DNA from: Paulinella micropora
Lineage: Eukaryota > Cercozoa > Imbricatea > Euglyphida > Paulinellidae
DNA length: 64,000 bases
Assembly (NCBI GenBank): GCA_019918135.1
Contig: WBZZ01006588.1
Span: forward strand, 1-64,000
Reading direction: 5' to 3'
Numbering within the stretch: the stretch's first letter is position 1; each line of letters starts with the position of its first letter. The position numbers and the translations under genes are program-made. The notes beneath the pieces are model-generated. The model was given only the letters and a program-made list of their open reading frames with translations, did not search any database and was not told the DNA's origin. Positions 18,580-29,866 of the stretch are shown one piece after another.

Positions 18580-21500
18580 TTAATCGGCTATATCATTAGT
18601 TAGATTATTATTTTGCTTTTCTAAATAAATCACCTTTTCAGCCATACCGTTTACAACGGTAGTTGTATGTTGAAAAGCACTGACCAATATTGGTATGAAG
18701 TCCGTGTATGATATACCTTCAAAGTTTCCATCCCCATCGTCTGCTTTTATTCCACTTTCAGATACAAATTCTGGAAATATTTTTTTTACTTCATCCGCAA
18801 TAAATCCGTGGTTCTTTTTCTGTTTCTTTTCGTCTGAAATCAAATAATATGAACAGCAGTTTATTTTCATAAGTTTATCGCAACAATCCCCGCAGTCTAG
18901 TGTTTTAATATCTGATTTTAATCTCCTGTCTGAACCAGAAGACCAAACATTCGCTCCTGCTGCAATAAAAACATAGCCATTATTGTTTTCACCATTTGAT
19001 AATGAAGTCGACCAAGCATGTAATAATCCACCTGTATTCATTACTACCGCATAACCTGATGAGTCTCCTGCTTTCATAAATATTTGTGGGTTGGTGGTAT
19101 TTGATGGTCTTTTTCTTAATGTTAAAAATCCGCTGGATGCTGTCGTCATGCTTGTATCACTCTGAGCATAGATTACTCCTGTCCCCCTCGCATAAAAATT
19201 TAAATCTTGGTATGTGTTGCTCCCCGTAGCATATATTGAGTTATAACCAAAACCAACTCCCTGCGTCCCGTTGCTGTGTCTGAATTCAACACCGCCAGAA
19301 GATGGACCAAGATTGGCTGAAACATACAATCCTACTGGCGTAGCATGAGACCCACTTCTTGCTTCTCCTCTTATATCTGCCGTGCTATTAACAACAGATA
19401 TACCCGCATTTGCTGTTATCAATCCGCTTGCTGTTAATGTTGTTGTTGATGTACCCGCGGTTGCATTTAATAACCTTGATGCCTTAACTTCTCCGTTGAT
19501 AATTCTGAATAATTCGTTTGTCCCACCATAATAAAATATATGGGTATCTGTTGAAGAATTAATATTATAAACCAAAGTTTGGCTCGCGATACCAAATCCA
19601 AAAAATGCAGTCGTTGATGGTGTTCCTCCATCCCATAAAACCAGTTTATTGTTAGCTAGTCCATTTCTGTCAATAAAAACACTTTTTCCAGCACCAACCA
19701 CTATGTTGTCGCTCGTTGTTAATGTTGTAGTTGATACACCCGCACTAGCCGTTAATGTAGTTCCCGTTATTGTTCCACCATTTGTTACATTATTTGAGTT
19801 CATATCCAAAGCACCATAAAACCGCATACCGCCAGCATTGTTAAAACGGACAATGTCAGACGAAGCACTTTTATTATCCAAAAGTTTTGAAATATAAAGT
19901 CCCGCCCCTTTTGCATCAAATGCTACATTCGTGAATACATAACCTCGTTGGTTCGCGGTTCCACTTGTAGCGGTATTTAGAGTAAATAAGAAATATTGAT
20001 AATCTCCTGGTGTCTGTGAAAAGAATATATCTCCTCCATTTTGGTTTAATATCCTCGCACCATTATATGTTATATTTCCACCATTAGTGATAGTTTGATT
20101 ATTAAAATCGGCATTGTTCGTTAAAGTTAGATATTTTATCACAGTGCTCGCCCAATTAAATGTTTTACTTCCTGTTATGGTTTGGTCTGTTGTTAGTTTC
20201 ACACAATTGTCATCCAGATATTGCCTATTTACCGCTTCACTCGCATTTTGTGGTGCTCCCAAATTAACAATCCGACTGCTATTACAATCTAAGCCCGTGG
20301 CATTAATCCACGAGACGATTGCCCCGTCTATAATAAAACTTATTTTTTTTGGCATTTATTTCAAAGTTATAATTTACGCCCGTGCCCATATCAAGGCATC
20401 CGATAGTTCCTATATTGGCTGTGGAGTTAAAAACCACGAATGTTCCTTTTGTTGTTGCATTCGTTGAATTTCCAGTTATTTCAAGGGCACTGCTAAATGT
20501 CTTAATTCCTGCTATGGTTTGGTTTCCTGAGGTTTTAACTGCCGAAGTATCAAGAACAGAAACATCCACACCATCAACCAGATTCACATTTGTTATGCTT
20601 TGGTTTCCCATATTTAGTCCTCCTGTCATACTAGCAGTGCCTTCTAATCTAAGAAAGGGTGATGCCACGTTTCTCCATTGTCCTGTGCTATAAATGAGTA
20701 GTTGATTATCTGTTGCTGTTGTTATAATCACATCGCTATGTGTATCAATACTTCCACTCGCCGACACTTTCGCCGTGTTCGTATCATGCTCTGATAGCCA
20801 AGTTGTGATAGACCTGCCATTTAGTTGATTTACATTTGTTATGCTTTGGCTTTTCATATCAATACCCGCACTCGCATTTATTATACTGCTAAATGATTTA
20901 ATACCCGCTATAGTTTGGTCTCTGTTAGTTTAACCACCGAACCATCAACTGCGAGATTAGCGAGATTAATTCCATTATACGTAGAAGCCCCTGAAATAGC
21001 AAAACCATTCATATTTAGTCCTCCCGTCATACTAGCAGTTCCGTCTAATCTAAGAAAGGGTGGTGTGGTGTTTCTCCATTGTCCCGTGCTATACATAATC
21101 AGTTGATTATCTGCTGGGAAGCCTGATATTGTCACATCGCTATGTGAGTCTATATTTCCAGCTGCTGACACCTTATTATTATTATCATTATGCTCAAATA
21201 TCCATTCATCAACACCTTTGTCATTTAGTAAATTAACTCCTGTTATATTCTTCCTTCCCATACTAATGTTGCCTGTTTCATCAACATTTATCGGAAATGT
21301 TTTATTTACCCAGTTTATTGAATTATATGTTAGATAACTATTCATCGCCACTGGTGCTGTAATGACTACATCTGAAAGTGTATCAATTGAACCGAGGGCT
21401 GTATTCTTCCATTTGCCTTCTACATCGTTGTAAGTTAAGTATTGTTCGCTCGCTTGTGCAAATATGTTAGTGTCTATCAAATTGTATAAACTGGTTTGGT

Positions 21501-21795
21501 GCGGATTAGAAGTATTAGAGCGGTGTTGAGTTGAAGCTTTAACCTCGTCGTTATCCCTAACTCGTTGCTCTGTGTAGTATAAATTTTTTCCTTCTTTAAT
21601 GTCTGTCGTTGATTTGGTAGCTAGTCGTGTATCGAATCGGCCGTCAGTGCAATAAAGATTTACAGGGTCTGCATCTTCTTGCACCCTATCTGTGTTTAAG
21701 CCGATAATATTAGTGTTTGTAAGGTCTAAATTTTTTATATCTAGTGAGTCCACCGCAATTTCAGACAAGCCTAAGAGCGATTTATATTGACTCAT
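18580..21795 (-). pseudogene. Tail-fibre-like protein with S74 chaperone end (E2), fossil part
   Basis: The N-terminal part has LYYTEQRVRDNDEVKAS-type repeats known from phage fibres. The long middle has repeated TIAGIKTFSS and NLGAP blocks. The C-terminal domain begins SDRRLKSDIKTLD and has GFIADEVKKIFPEFV, the signature of the S74 intramolecular chaperone that trimerises fibres and then cleaves itself off. The E3 homologue is 49577-53226. Such fibres would serve for attachment to a host surface. The gene is broken (about two breaks). Confidence 0.8.
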
Positions 21796-21853
21796 TGAAC
21801 CTTTTGAAAAAGCTTCACCAAAACCTACGGAGGTGCGGAGGCGGAGTCTCTGC
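21789..21853. repeat. GCGGAGGC-type palindromic cassette (P3), copy 3
   Basis: GAACCTTTTGAAAAAGCTTC followed by GGAGGTGCGGAGGCGGAGTC and TCTGC repeats, in opposite orientation, the two-dyad cassette at 13949-14013. Here it lies between the divergent fibre (minus) and acidic/basic protein (plus) genes, followed by GTATATTTAGG. Confidence 0.7.
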
Positions 21854-21916
21854 TGTATATTTAGGATAATAATTAATCAGAATAAAAATTATTTTTGGTT
21901 AGATATACAACCGAAA

Positions 21917-22236
21917 ATGCAGAGAGGTAATAGAGAGATTGCCATAAAAAATCTTGAAAAAGCTACTGTAATGAAGAAACAGTATGCGAGGCAGAGAAAG
22001 ATTGAAAGGGCCAGGGAACTACTAGCGGAGGAAGAGGCTAAAAATGTGAAAGAAATTACCAATGACGAAAAGATGGACCACATTACTAAGAAGCAGTTGG
22101 CTAAGGATATGATTGATGGTAGGGACGGTGAGATAAGTGAGGAAAGCAGTGAAAGTGATGAAGAGGTCGAACACGACTTTGTTGATATCGTCGCACGACG
22201 GGTTGCGGGTATGAAACTTAATACCAAGCAGAAGAA
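21917..22236 (+). pseudogene. Acidic/basic coiled-coil protein gene (E2), 5' part before E3 insertion
   Basis: The product has a basic helical head (KKQYARQRKIERARELLAEE) and an acidic stretch (SEESSESDEEVEHDF), then a conserved D(I/L)(V/I)A..VA.MK segment, like the 164-residue E3 protein at 53312-53806. E3 is inserted at 22236/22237 within this gene, and the remainder lies at 56559 onward, beyond the right end of E3. A role as core or DNA-associated protein is a guess from charge. Its place before the integrase is the same in E3. Confidence 0.7.
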
Positions 22237-22400
22237 AGTAGATGATAACCTAGAACTCGTCATGAATTTTTTGCAAAATTCACGACTTCGTCTAGGTTGT
22301 CGCACCCTCTCCTATGGATTTCCCGTAAAATAAATACAAAACAACAAAAACAACCAAATAGCCTTATACAGCACACTACAAGAAAACATGTATGTATCAT
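22237..22400 (+). repeat. Left terminal inverted repeat of E3
   Basis: The repeat starts AGTAGATGATAACCTAGAAC and matches the reverse complement of 56395-56558 over about 165 bases with a few mismatches near the inner edge. Its first 60 bases contain a nested dyad (CCTAGA ... TCTAGG around GTCATGAATTTT ... AAAATTCACGAC), so each terminus could fold on itself. Confidence 0.93.
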
Positions 22401-22432
22401 AAAAAGAAAAATTTTCATCCATCTTATATAGA

Positions 22433-22660
22433 ATGGATACTCGCAAGAAGAAAGCAGAATACATTAAAGAAAGAAGAAAACAGAAATATACGTGTGTCTG
22501 TGGTAAGACAATAGGGATATATAGCAAATACACACACGAAAAAAGTCAAACACATAGAGACTTCTTTGCGGAGAAAAAAGAGGTTATGATAGGTGGTCAT
22601 AAAGTAATCCGTATAACATATAGAAACGACGACATAGAAAGATATTATAAAAATAAATAA
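22433..22660 (+). CDS. 75-aa single zinc-finger protein (E3), fossil part
   Basis: The product has KYTCVCGKTIGIYSKYTHEK followed by SQTHRDF, a C-x-C ... H-x5-H finger of the type also found at the tails of the GIY-YIG proteins here. It is Lys/Arg-rich at the N-terminus and immediately follows the left terminal repeat, with CTTATATAGA just before its start codon. A nucleic-acid-binding role is inferred. The frame looks whole. Confidence 0.55.
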   Translation: MDTRKKKAEYIKERRKQKYTCVCGKTIGIYSKYTHEKSQTHRDFFAEKKEVMIGGHKVIRITYRNDDIERYYKNK

Positions 22661-22691
22661 TTAATTTTATTTTAAACTTATCATTTTTTAT

Positions 22692-22700
22692 TATATATAC
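22692..22700 (+). promoter_or_regulatory. TATA-like motif before GIY-YIG gene 1
   Basis: TATATATAC ends about six bases before the start codon at 22707. This very short spacing is typical of the TATA-like blocks in these elements. Confidence 0.45.
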
Positions 22701-22706
22701 CGAGAA

Positions 22707-23349
22707 ATGACAACTTTGAAAATTTACAAAATATTCAATGCTATGGACGAAAACGACAAGGAAATTTATATAGGAAGCACGACACAATATTATTTATCGG
22801 GTAGGTTTAGTCATCATAAATTGCTATGTAAGAAAGGAGTTAATAGAAAGTTATACAATCATATGAACAAAGGAATGAAAAATTTTAAGTGTGTTTTAAT
22901 TCACGAGGAAGTAATTGAAAATTACAACATTGATAAACAGAGGGCTATTGAACAGAAATACATTGATGAATTGAAACCAACATTAAATTTGAACAATGCG
23001 TTTGGGGTTGGTGCTTCTGATGTAAAAAGAACACGAACCGAATTTGAAGGAAGTGCTTTTACAAATGAGAATGAAAAGAAACGAATTGAATATAATAAAG
23101 TTTATCATAAAGAATACCAAAAGAAATATTATGAAAAGAAAGCAAGAAAGTCAGAGAGTATCAAAAAAAGTATTATGTAAAAACAAAAGTATTTTGGTCG
23201 CTAAGAAAAAGGAAGAACTAAACAGAATAAGAGAAAGCAAAAAATATTATTGCGAGTTATGTAATTTTACAGGAGTATCTCAATCATCACTCATTACACA
23301 CAATAACTCAAAAAGACATATGTCAAAAATGAATTTAATTTCTATTTAA
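22707..23349 (+). pseudogene. GIY-YIG endonuclease with C2H2-like tail, gene 1 (E3), fossil part
   Basis: The N-terminal part has KIYKIF near residue 5, EIYIGST about 15 residues on and GRFSHHK, the arrangement of the GIY-YIG nuclease core. EEVIENYNIDKQRAIEQKYI resembles the catalytic-Glu region. The C-terminal part carries a C2H2-like finger (YYCELCNFTGVSQSSLITHN then SKRHMSK). GIY-YIG genes are frequent in virophages and large DNA viruses, where they are often homing-type enzymes. It is a second, diverged copy of the gene at 36406/48731. It is broken (about one break). Confidence 0.7.
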
Positions 23350-23436
23350 ACTTTTAATTTCTGTTAATTATTATAATTAAATAAAAATTTTCCATTTTAT
23401 TTTATTATTTTTATATCCGCTTTGATATAAAAAAGT

Positions 23437-26361
23437 ATGCCACCACCTTTACCACCCAGACCGACGAAGGAAAATGTAGAACTAGCGAAGGTAAGGGCGA
23501 ACTTAAGGGAAACTAAGACACAGGAAGCGAAGAAGCGTGAGGTAAAACTTGTAGAACTAAGACCAATAAAAAACAGAAGTATAAATGGATATACATACCC
23601 TTTCAAAGACCTTGACATTAACTTCTATGATATGGATGCGATTGAAATATCAATTATGAGAGCAGTTAAGGATGCCAAAAATAGAGGTCTGACAAACGAA
23701 GCAAGTCTTCATGTCAAGTTTGGTTATATTACTGATATTGATGATGAAAAGTTTTATAGATGGAAAACTTTCATTTCCGTTAAGTTAAAAGACATTGATG
23801 AGTTGTTTCGTGATATATATCTATACAACGAACAAAATCTTGAAGCCAGTGCGAATGGATATGAAAGAATTATTCAACGTATGACTATTCAAATTATTCA
23901 AGAAGATGGAGGTGGTTGTAATCTCTCAGGAAGTGATAAGAAACATAAAACAGATGAAGGAATTCATATTAATCCAAGGAGTAAGGATAATAATTGTTTC
24001 TTCTATGTTTTTAAGGATATATTAAATTTACCAGTGAAAGGTAAATCAAAACTTAATAAAAAAAGTATGTAATGATATTAGACAAGAATTCAACCTTGAA
24101 CATAATTCATATATACCACTTTCAATAGGATATGAGATATTAAAAATATTGTATTGGAGGGAAATATTTTGAATTGACTGATGCGACAAGCAAACAGACA
24201 TTCAAAAACTATGAAGACCCTTTAATATCAGCGGATGTGCTTTGCTATCTAAGTAAGGGACATTATATGGGTTTTATAAAGAGGAATAAAAAGAAATGCC
24301 CTGATTGTTATAAAACATACTTCGATAAACATACTTGTAATGAAGACAGACAATCATATGTGGATGCGATGTTTAAAGATAAAAGAAGATTATTGACCAG
24401 ATTTGTTGAAATGAAATATAACAATCAAGATGAGATTTTTCATTATGATTTAGAAACATATAGGAATGAGGTTGAAATTCATACCGCGTATATAGCAGGT
24501 TATACGATCGCAGATATTGGTTTTAAATATGTCGCTGGAGATGATTGTATTTCAAAACTCATTGATATTATCTTTCAATATGCGGACGAATTAAAAAAGA
24601 AGAAGCCAAAAGCAACATTATATGTTAATGCTTTTAATGGTAGTAAATTTGACCATTACTTCTTACAAAAAGAATTTATTAAAAGAAAAATAAAAGACAC
24701 TCCATTGATTAATAATGGTGCCATTATTTCAATGGAATATAAAAATATGAAATTTTTGGATATTTCTAAGCATACTGAAGGAAGCCTAAAAAAGAACCTT
24801 GAAAGTTTAGGATGTAATGTTTTGAAAGGTGATTTCGACCACGACAAAGCAAAACGATGGGAAGAGATGGATGAGGAAATGAAAAAAGAATGTTTGGTGT
24901 ATTTAGAGAAAGATGTTATGGGGTTGAAAGAATTATATGAAACACTAAACGAACCAATATTTGAAGAACATAAAACAAATCTTTCTGAATTTATTTCTAC
25001 ATCTTCTTTAACATTTAATCTTTGGAAAAAGAAGATACGTAAAAAATATAGAATATATCTCCCAAAAGTAAATCAAGAAAGAGATTTTAGAAGGGCTGTA
25101 TATGGTGCTAGAACTTATCCAAGCAAAAGACGATTTATCTCAGAGCAATATCAAAAATACATAAACGGGGAAATTGGGTTTGATGAGGTTGAAGATTATC
25201 TCATTGATGCGGATGTTGTAAGTCTTTATCCAACAGCAATGCTTGAAAATTATATGACGGGTGAAATAAAGGAGTGTGAAGGAGAAATGAAAGGGAAAAT
25301 GGGTATATATAACGTTGATTACATATCTCCAAAAAATCTATTACACCCGCGAGTTCCTTTCCGCGATAGTAAGGGATGTCTAAAGTGGGAGTTAAGAGAT
25401 ATGAAAGACCAATGGCTAACTTCAATAGATATTGAAGATATGATTGAACTTGGCTACCAAGTCAAAATCAACCGAGGATATTATACCGAAGGAGCCGAAC
25501 CAGTATTCAAAGATTACATATTAGAGTTATTTAAACGAAAACAAAACTCAAAGAAAGGAACACCGCAGTATTTATTGGCGAAGTTATTTATGAATGCTTT
25601 ATACGGAAAGACAATTCAAAGACCGATAAAATCAGTGAGTAAATATATTTCTAAAAATCACGAATACTGGAAATTCTGGGCTAAACACGTGATAACCGAT
25701 ATTGAGAAATTTGATGAGGCGAATGGTGAATTATGGCTTATCTCGGGAACACCACGCGACGAACAAAACAATAGAAGAAAAAATTACAAAGCCTACTCAA
25801 TACGGGGCATTTATCTTAGCATACAGCAGACGAATTATGTATAAGTATATGACCGAAGCCAACCCAAACAACGACCCCGACCGAGATTATTATTATACAG
25901 ACACAGACAGCATTCAAAGCCATGTAAGAAACATTGAACGAATTAAAAGATTTAGAGATAAAACAATCGGAGGAATGGATGACGACCTTGGAACAGATTG
26001 TAAAATAATAAGGGGATTATGGATAGCACCAAAATTGTATATGTTAGAGTATGTAAAGAAAGGGGAAGAAAAAGGTAAAACTCATTTCCACTTTAGAGGA
26101 AAAGGTTTGGATTTGAAAAAATTAAATCCAACCGCTTATGAATTAATGGATAAGGGCGAAAGTTTAACTAATACCAGAGATTTTATAATGAAGAAAATAC
26201 ATACTAGCAGAAACAGCAAACAACAACACATTGAACACTTTAGCATACAACACCAAAAGAATGTAGTAAAAGTAGTTAATAAAACAAGATGGTGCGGGCG
26301 TGAGTTTATCAACGAAAATGATAGTATCCCTTACGGCTTCGTGTCCGCTCTTAAAATTTAA
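23437..26361 (+). pseudogene. pPolB: Protein-primed family B DNA polymerase gene (E3), fossil part
   Basis: Blocks in order are an exonuclease block FHYDLETYRNEVEIHTAYIA, NAFNGSKFDHYFLQKE, polymerase motif A with DADVVSLYPTAMLEN, motif B-like LAKLFMNALYGKTIQRP, and motif C YYTDTDSIQSH. Protein-primed type is inferred from the element and from the insert length between A and B. The sequence is strikingly unlike the E2 polymerase outside these motifs, although the flanking DUF3820-like and capsid genes are related. The gene is broken (about two breaks). Confidence 0.87.
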
Positions 26362-26404
26362 TAATAATCAATTAATTAATTTTTTCCATAAAATTTTTTA
26401 CCAC

Positions 26405-26413
26405 TCTATATAG
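26405..26413 (+). promoter_or_regulatory. TATA-like motif before the DUF3820-like gene (E3)
   Basis: TCTATATAG lies five bases before the start codon at 26418. Confidence 0.5.
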
Positions 26414-26417
26414 ACCA

Positions 26418-26705
26418 ATGACCACCCTCACCAGACTATCTGAAAAATTTGGACGACTTTCAATTGAGAAGAATAAGGAATTCTTTTCAGTAAGAGATGT
26501 TCAACAGATGATTGACGAAGAAATTAAGGCAATTGAAAAAAGTAGAGAAGGCAAGCCAAAGGATAATTTTCCATTTGGTAAATATAAAGGTAAGAAAATT
26601 CAAGATGTAGCGGTTATTGATAAGCCATACCTAGAATGGGTTATGAAACAGCCGTGGTTTGATAAATTTACAGACATTAAAAGTGAAGTAAAAAAATACA
26701 TTTAA
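26418..26705 (+). CDS. DUF3820-like small protein (E3), fossil part
   Basis: The 95-residue product parallels the 91-residue E2 protein: MTTLTRLSEKFGRLSIEKNK head and FPFGKYKGKKIQDVAVIDKP then YLEWV. It follows the polymerase in both elements, which hints at a role in replication or repair. The frame looks whole. Confidence 0.7.
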   Translation: MTTLTRLSEKFGRLSIEKNKEFFSVRDVQQMIDEEIKAIEKSREGKPKDNFPFGKYKGKKIQDVAVIDKPYLEWVMKQPWFDKFTDIKSEVKKYI

Positions 26706-26714
26706 TATTTTTGC

Positions 26715-26744
26715 TAAAAGATTTTTTAAAAATCTTTATATATC
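26715..26744 (+). promoter_or_regulatory. Dyad plus TATA-like motif before the 133-aa gene
   Basis: AAAGATTTTTTAAAAATCTTT is a near-perfect dyad followed directly by ATATATC and the start codon at 26745. It lies 12 bases after the DUF3820-like stop codon. A similar dyad, AAAGATTTAAAAAATCTTT, lies at the head of the small basic protein gene at about 34650. Confidence 0.5.
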
Positions 26745-27251
26745 ATGTCGGACCTCAACACCAAACAAGACTACTTGAATGAAATTGAAAAATGGAACCT
26801 TGACGGCGAAATAAAAAAGCCGTCAATTAAATGGACTAAGCCTGACATTTTATCTTTCTATGAGCAATACAAGCCGAGGGACGACAATGTGAAAGTAGTT
26901 ATTCCATTGGAGGTTACATTACAAAAAATGATGGAGGAACCGAGCACACCTTTTAAGGCGACTGATTTAAAAGAGACTAGTATCACAGAAATCAAGGCTA
27001 ATGTTGGCGAAGAAATAGCGAATGCTACATGTACAAAAGAAGGATGTATATTAAAGAAAGAATACCAGCAAAATGACTCCGACGTAGTTGAAGATGCGAC
27101 CTTCGGTCAGCAAACCGATATTTTTCTTCAATATGGTAAGTATTAAAAAAATGAAAATTGAAGATGTTGCTAAGATTGATAAACCATAGCTTGAATATTT
27201 AATTCAAGAACCTTATTTTAATAACAAAGATGCAATAAAAAAATATCTTTG
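26745..27251 (+). pseudogene. 133-aa protein gene with adjoining DUF3820-like sequence (E3), fossil part
   Basis: The 133-residue product starts MSDLNTKQDYLNEIEKWNLD and is acidic, with no recognised domain for most of its length. The sequence immediately downstream (27127-27251) resembles the DUF3820 block (KIEDVAKIDKP and a KKYL end), so a second DUF3820-like region is present here. It has no E2 counterpart. It is broken (about one or two breaks). Confidence 0.5.
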
Positions 27252-27252
27252 A

Positions 27253-27375
27253 TATTTTGTTCTGACTTCGTCATCACAAAACATCGTTTTTTTTTTTCCT
27301 TTTTAACTTTACCTTTCACGATGTTTGTTGAAGACGTAGTCTGAAAAGAAAATCGTAGATTTTCTAAACAAATAT
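27253..27375. repeat. Palindromic intergenic cassette (P4 family), copy 2
   Basis: Two hairpins flank the central CATCG / CGATG pair: TTTTGTTCTGACTTCGTCATC on the left and TGTTGAAGACGTAGTCTGAA on the right. The right arm matches copy 1 at 3610-3758; the left arm matches the copy at 31433. It separates convergent genes. Confidence 0.65.
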
Positions 27376-27380
27376 CCACA

Positions 27381-28620
27381 TCACTGATCCTCAATAAAAT
27401 TAGTAATAATATTGATATTTCCTCCACCAGCAGAGACAGACTTCTGCGTAAAAGTTAATACATCACTCGGCCATAGGTATATATCATAACTTCTAAGATT
27501 GATTTGTTGAGTTGAAGCACTATTTACATATAGTTTAAAAATTGTTGTTCCATTTGCGATAGCACTCGCCTTTGTGTCAGTATCTACAATTGAATACTTA
27601 GAATCAACATCTGCAAAACCTGCTCCAGTTAGTGTTCCATTTAATACCATTCTGACAACATTTGACTTAGTATCTTCATTTGTAATACTTATCAAAGTGG
27701 GATAAACATTTGAATAATTTGTTAAATTAGCACCGCCCACATCAAATAATGCTTTATTCCTGATACTAATAATAGGACTTTCAGTGGTGTTTGCTGCTTT
27801 ACTTCCTTCCACTTTGTTTGTTATTCTTGTGTTTATCGTATTCGTTCCCTCAATGAATAAACTGGCACTCGCTGTTTTAAGAGATTGTATTCCAGTCGCT
27901 GCATCATTTCTCATTACTGCAGTAAAAGGTAATGTCGTATTTCGTAGGCTTACACCATTATTAGCATTCGCATACTCAATCATATGAACTAATTGAAATA
28001 ATCCTGTAATGGGATTTTCAATATAAAACTTAATAGCACCAAAACCTAAATATTGAAATTGAATTTGAAATACATTTCCTTTGCTCCAGTCTAAGTTTGG
28101 CATCAGCCGAAGTTCCATCGCAAGGGTCGTCCCAGTCTTCTTAGTCAATATAATCTGCAGCACCTCCCGCATAATGTGCGATATTCATTCCTGCTTGATT
28201 TTTGTAAAAATAAAATCCATCAACGAGATCATTTCCTATTCCAATATATGAATAGTAATCTTTTGTATCATTCGTCGTCCATAGAGCAGTAAATCGGGCT
28301 AGGACACCCATTCCAGTTCTATATTTTATTCTCCTTTTACTTACCAGTCTAGCATCTGCCGTAGCATCAGCAGTTGTTTTCAATTCAGCCATATTATTCA
28401 AAAATGACACAGACGATTTTGTTTCTGTTTTTGTCCATATCCCAGTATTAATGGTATATGGAAAGATTTCTTGTAATACTGGTGTTAATTGACCTACTAC
28501 TGCTTCGCCAAAAGCGGTTTTTGAATTATTTGTTTCAATATCACCATCATATCCAACCCTGACGTTTATAAATTCTCCGTCAGGATTTTGTGCGATTAAA
28601 TTTCTCTGGTGAGTAGTCAT
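27381..28620 (-). pseudogene. 423-aa-type virion-associated protein gene (E3, copy a), fossil part
   Basis: The product begins MTTHQRNLIAQNPDGEFINV and has the same core blocks as the E2 protein (RTGMGVLARF, GNVFQIQFQYLGFGAI). It is the outermost gene of the minus-strand capsid block in E3. It is broken (about one break). Confidence 0.6.
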
Positions 28621-28702
28621 CTCTTGTGTATATAAAACAAAAAAAATATTTTTATTTTATTTTATTTTTTATTTTTATCAGTTTTACAAAGTTTATAAAT
28701 AT

Positions 28703-29812
28703 CTACGACATAAGGATTTCAACTCTTTTAACAAGCACACTACGTTGAAGAATTGCGAATGTGTAATGGTTAAGATTAGTTATGTTATCACCACTCGCAT
28801 TATCACCTGTAGTTGAAACAAATTCATATCGCCTCTCAGTGTCTAGGCTTAGACCGCTCACCTCATAGCCGTCGGTGTCCTTATCGCACAGCGGGCGGTT
28901 ATTGTCCCAAGTATCTACATGGAACCAGTTGTAATGATAGACATCACTGTTTAGGATAGCACTTCCCTTCAACATATCCTTCAAAATCATATAGTCCTCA
29001 TTTTCCTTTGTGTCAATATCAAACTGCTGGAGACGAGAGCCGTCAAGTGTTGTATAGTATTTTAAAACCTTTACACCAGCTCTGTTGTCATTATCAAAAG
29101 AAGTATTAGCACTCTCAGTAAAAGGTAATGTCGTATTTTGCAGGCTTACACCATTATTAGCATTCGCATACTCAATCATATGAACTAATTGAAATAATCC
29201 TGTAATGGGATTTTCAATATACAACTTAATAGCACCAAACCCAAGATACTGAAATTGAATTTGAAATACATTTCCTCTGCTCCAGTCTAAGTCAGGCATA
29301 GCATAATTTCCATCGCAAGGGTCGTCCCAGTCTTCTTGGTCAATATAATTTGCGACACCTCCTTTAATATGTGCAATATTCATTCCTGCTTGATTTTTGT
29401 AAAAATAAAATCCATCAACGAGATCATTTCCTATTCCAATATATGAATAGTAATCTTTTGTATCATCCGTTGTCCATATAGCAGTAAATCGGGCTAGGAT
29501 ACCCATTCCAGTTCTATATTTTATTCTCCTTTTACTTACCAGTCTAGCATCTGCCGTAGCATCAGCAGTTGTTTTCAATTCAGCCATATTATTCAAAAAT
29601 GACACAGACGATTTTGTTTCTGTTTTTGTCCATATCCTAGTATTAATTGTATATGGAAAGATTTCTTGTAATACTGGTGTTAATTGACCTACTACTGCTT
29701 CGCCAAAAGCGGTTTTTGAATTATTTGTTTCAATATCACCATCATATCCAACCCTGACGTTTATAAATTCTCAGTCCGGATTTTGTGTGACTAAGTTTCT
29801 TTGGTGGGACAT
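28703..29812 (-). pseudogene. Partial tandem copy of the capsid block: capsid end fused to 423-aa-type gene piece
   Basis: The left 400 bases match the 3' end of the capsid gene (SGLSLDTERRYEF region). The rest matches the inner and 5' part of the 423-aa-type gene, including the same leader found in E1 at 1110-1160. The join lies near 29106-29125, where both parents share a short CAGTAAA-like sequence. The simplest reading is a tandem duplication of the 423-aa/capsid gene pair followed by loss of the middle. It is a fossil by-product, not a functional fusion. Confidence 0.75.
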
Positions 29813-29866
29813 TGTAGGTCTATATTATCAAAAAAATAATTTTTATTTTTATTTTATTATTCTTTT

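Larger units (their letters stand above)
4606..22236. mobile_element. E2: Polinton (Maverick) fossil, left segment
   Basis: This segment carries nearly the complete Polinton gene set: protein-primed DNA polymerase, capsid, penton, protease, packaging ATPase and accessory genes. It is interrupted at 22236 by insertion of E3 and resumes at 56559, where an integrase portion is found. The left terminal repeat is missing because of the junction with E1. It is broken, with roughly ten breaks over its genes, and more divergent from E1 and E3 than those are from each other, so it is a separate lineage. Several palindromic cassettes (GTAGGGGC, GTAAGTG and GCGGAGGC types) are scattered through it. Confidence 0.88.

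Noticed and set aside
18580-21795. Integrated bacteriophage because of the S74 fibre and phage-like repeats
   Set aside because: All surrounding genes are of the Polinton set and no phage head, tail or lysis genes are present.
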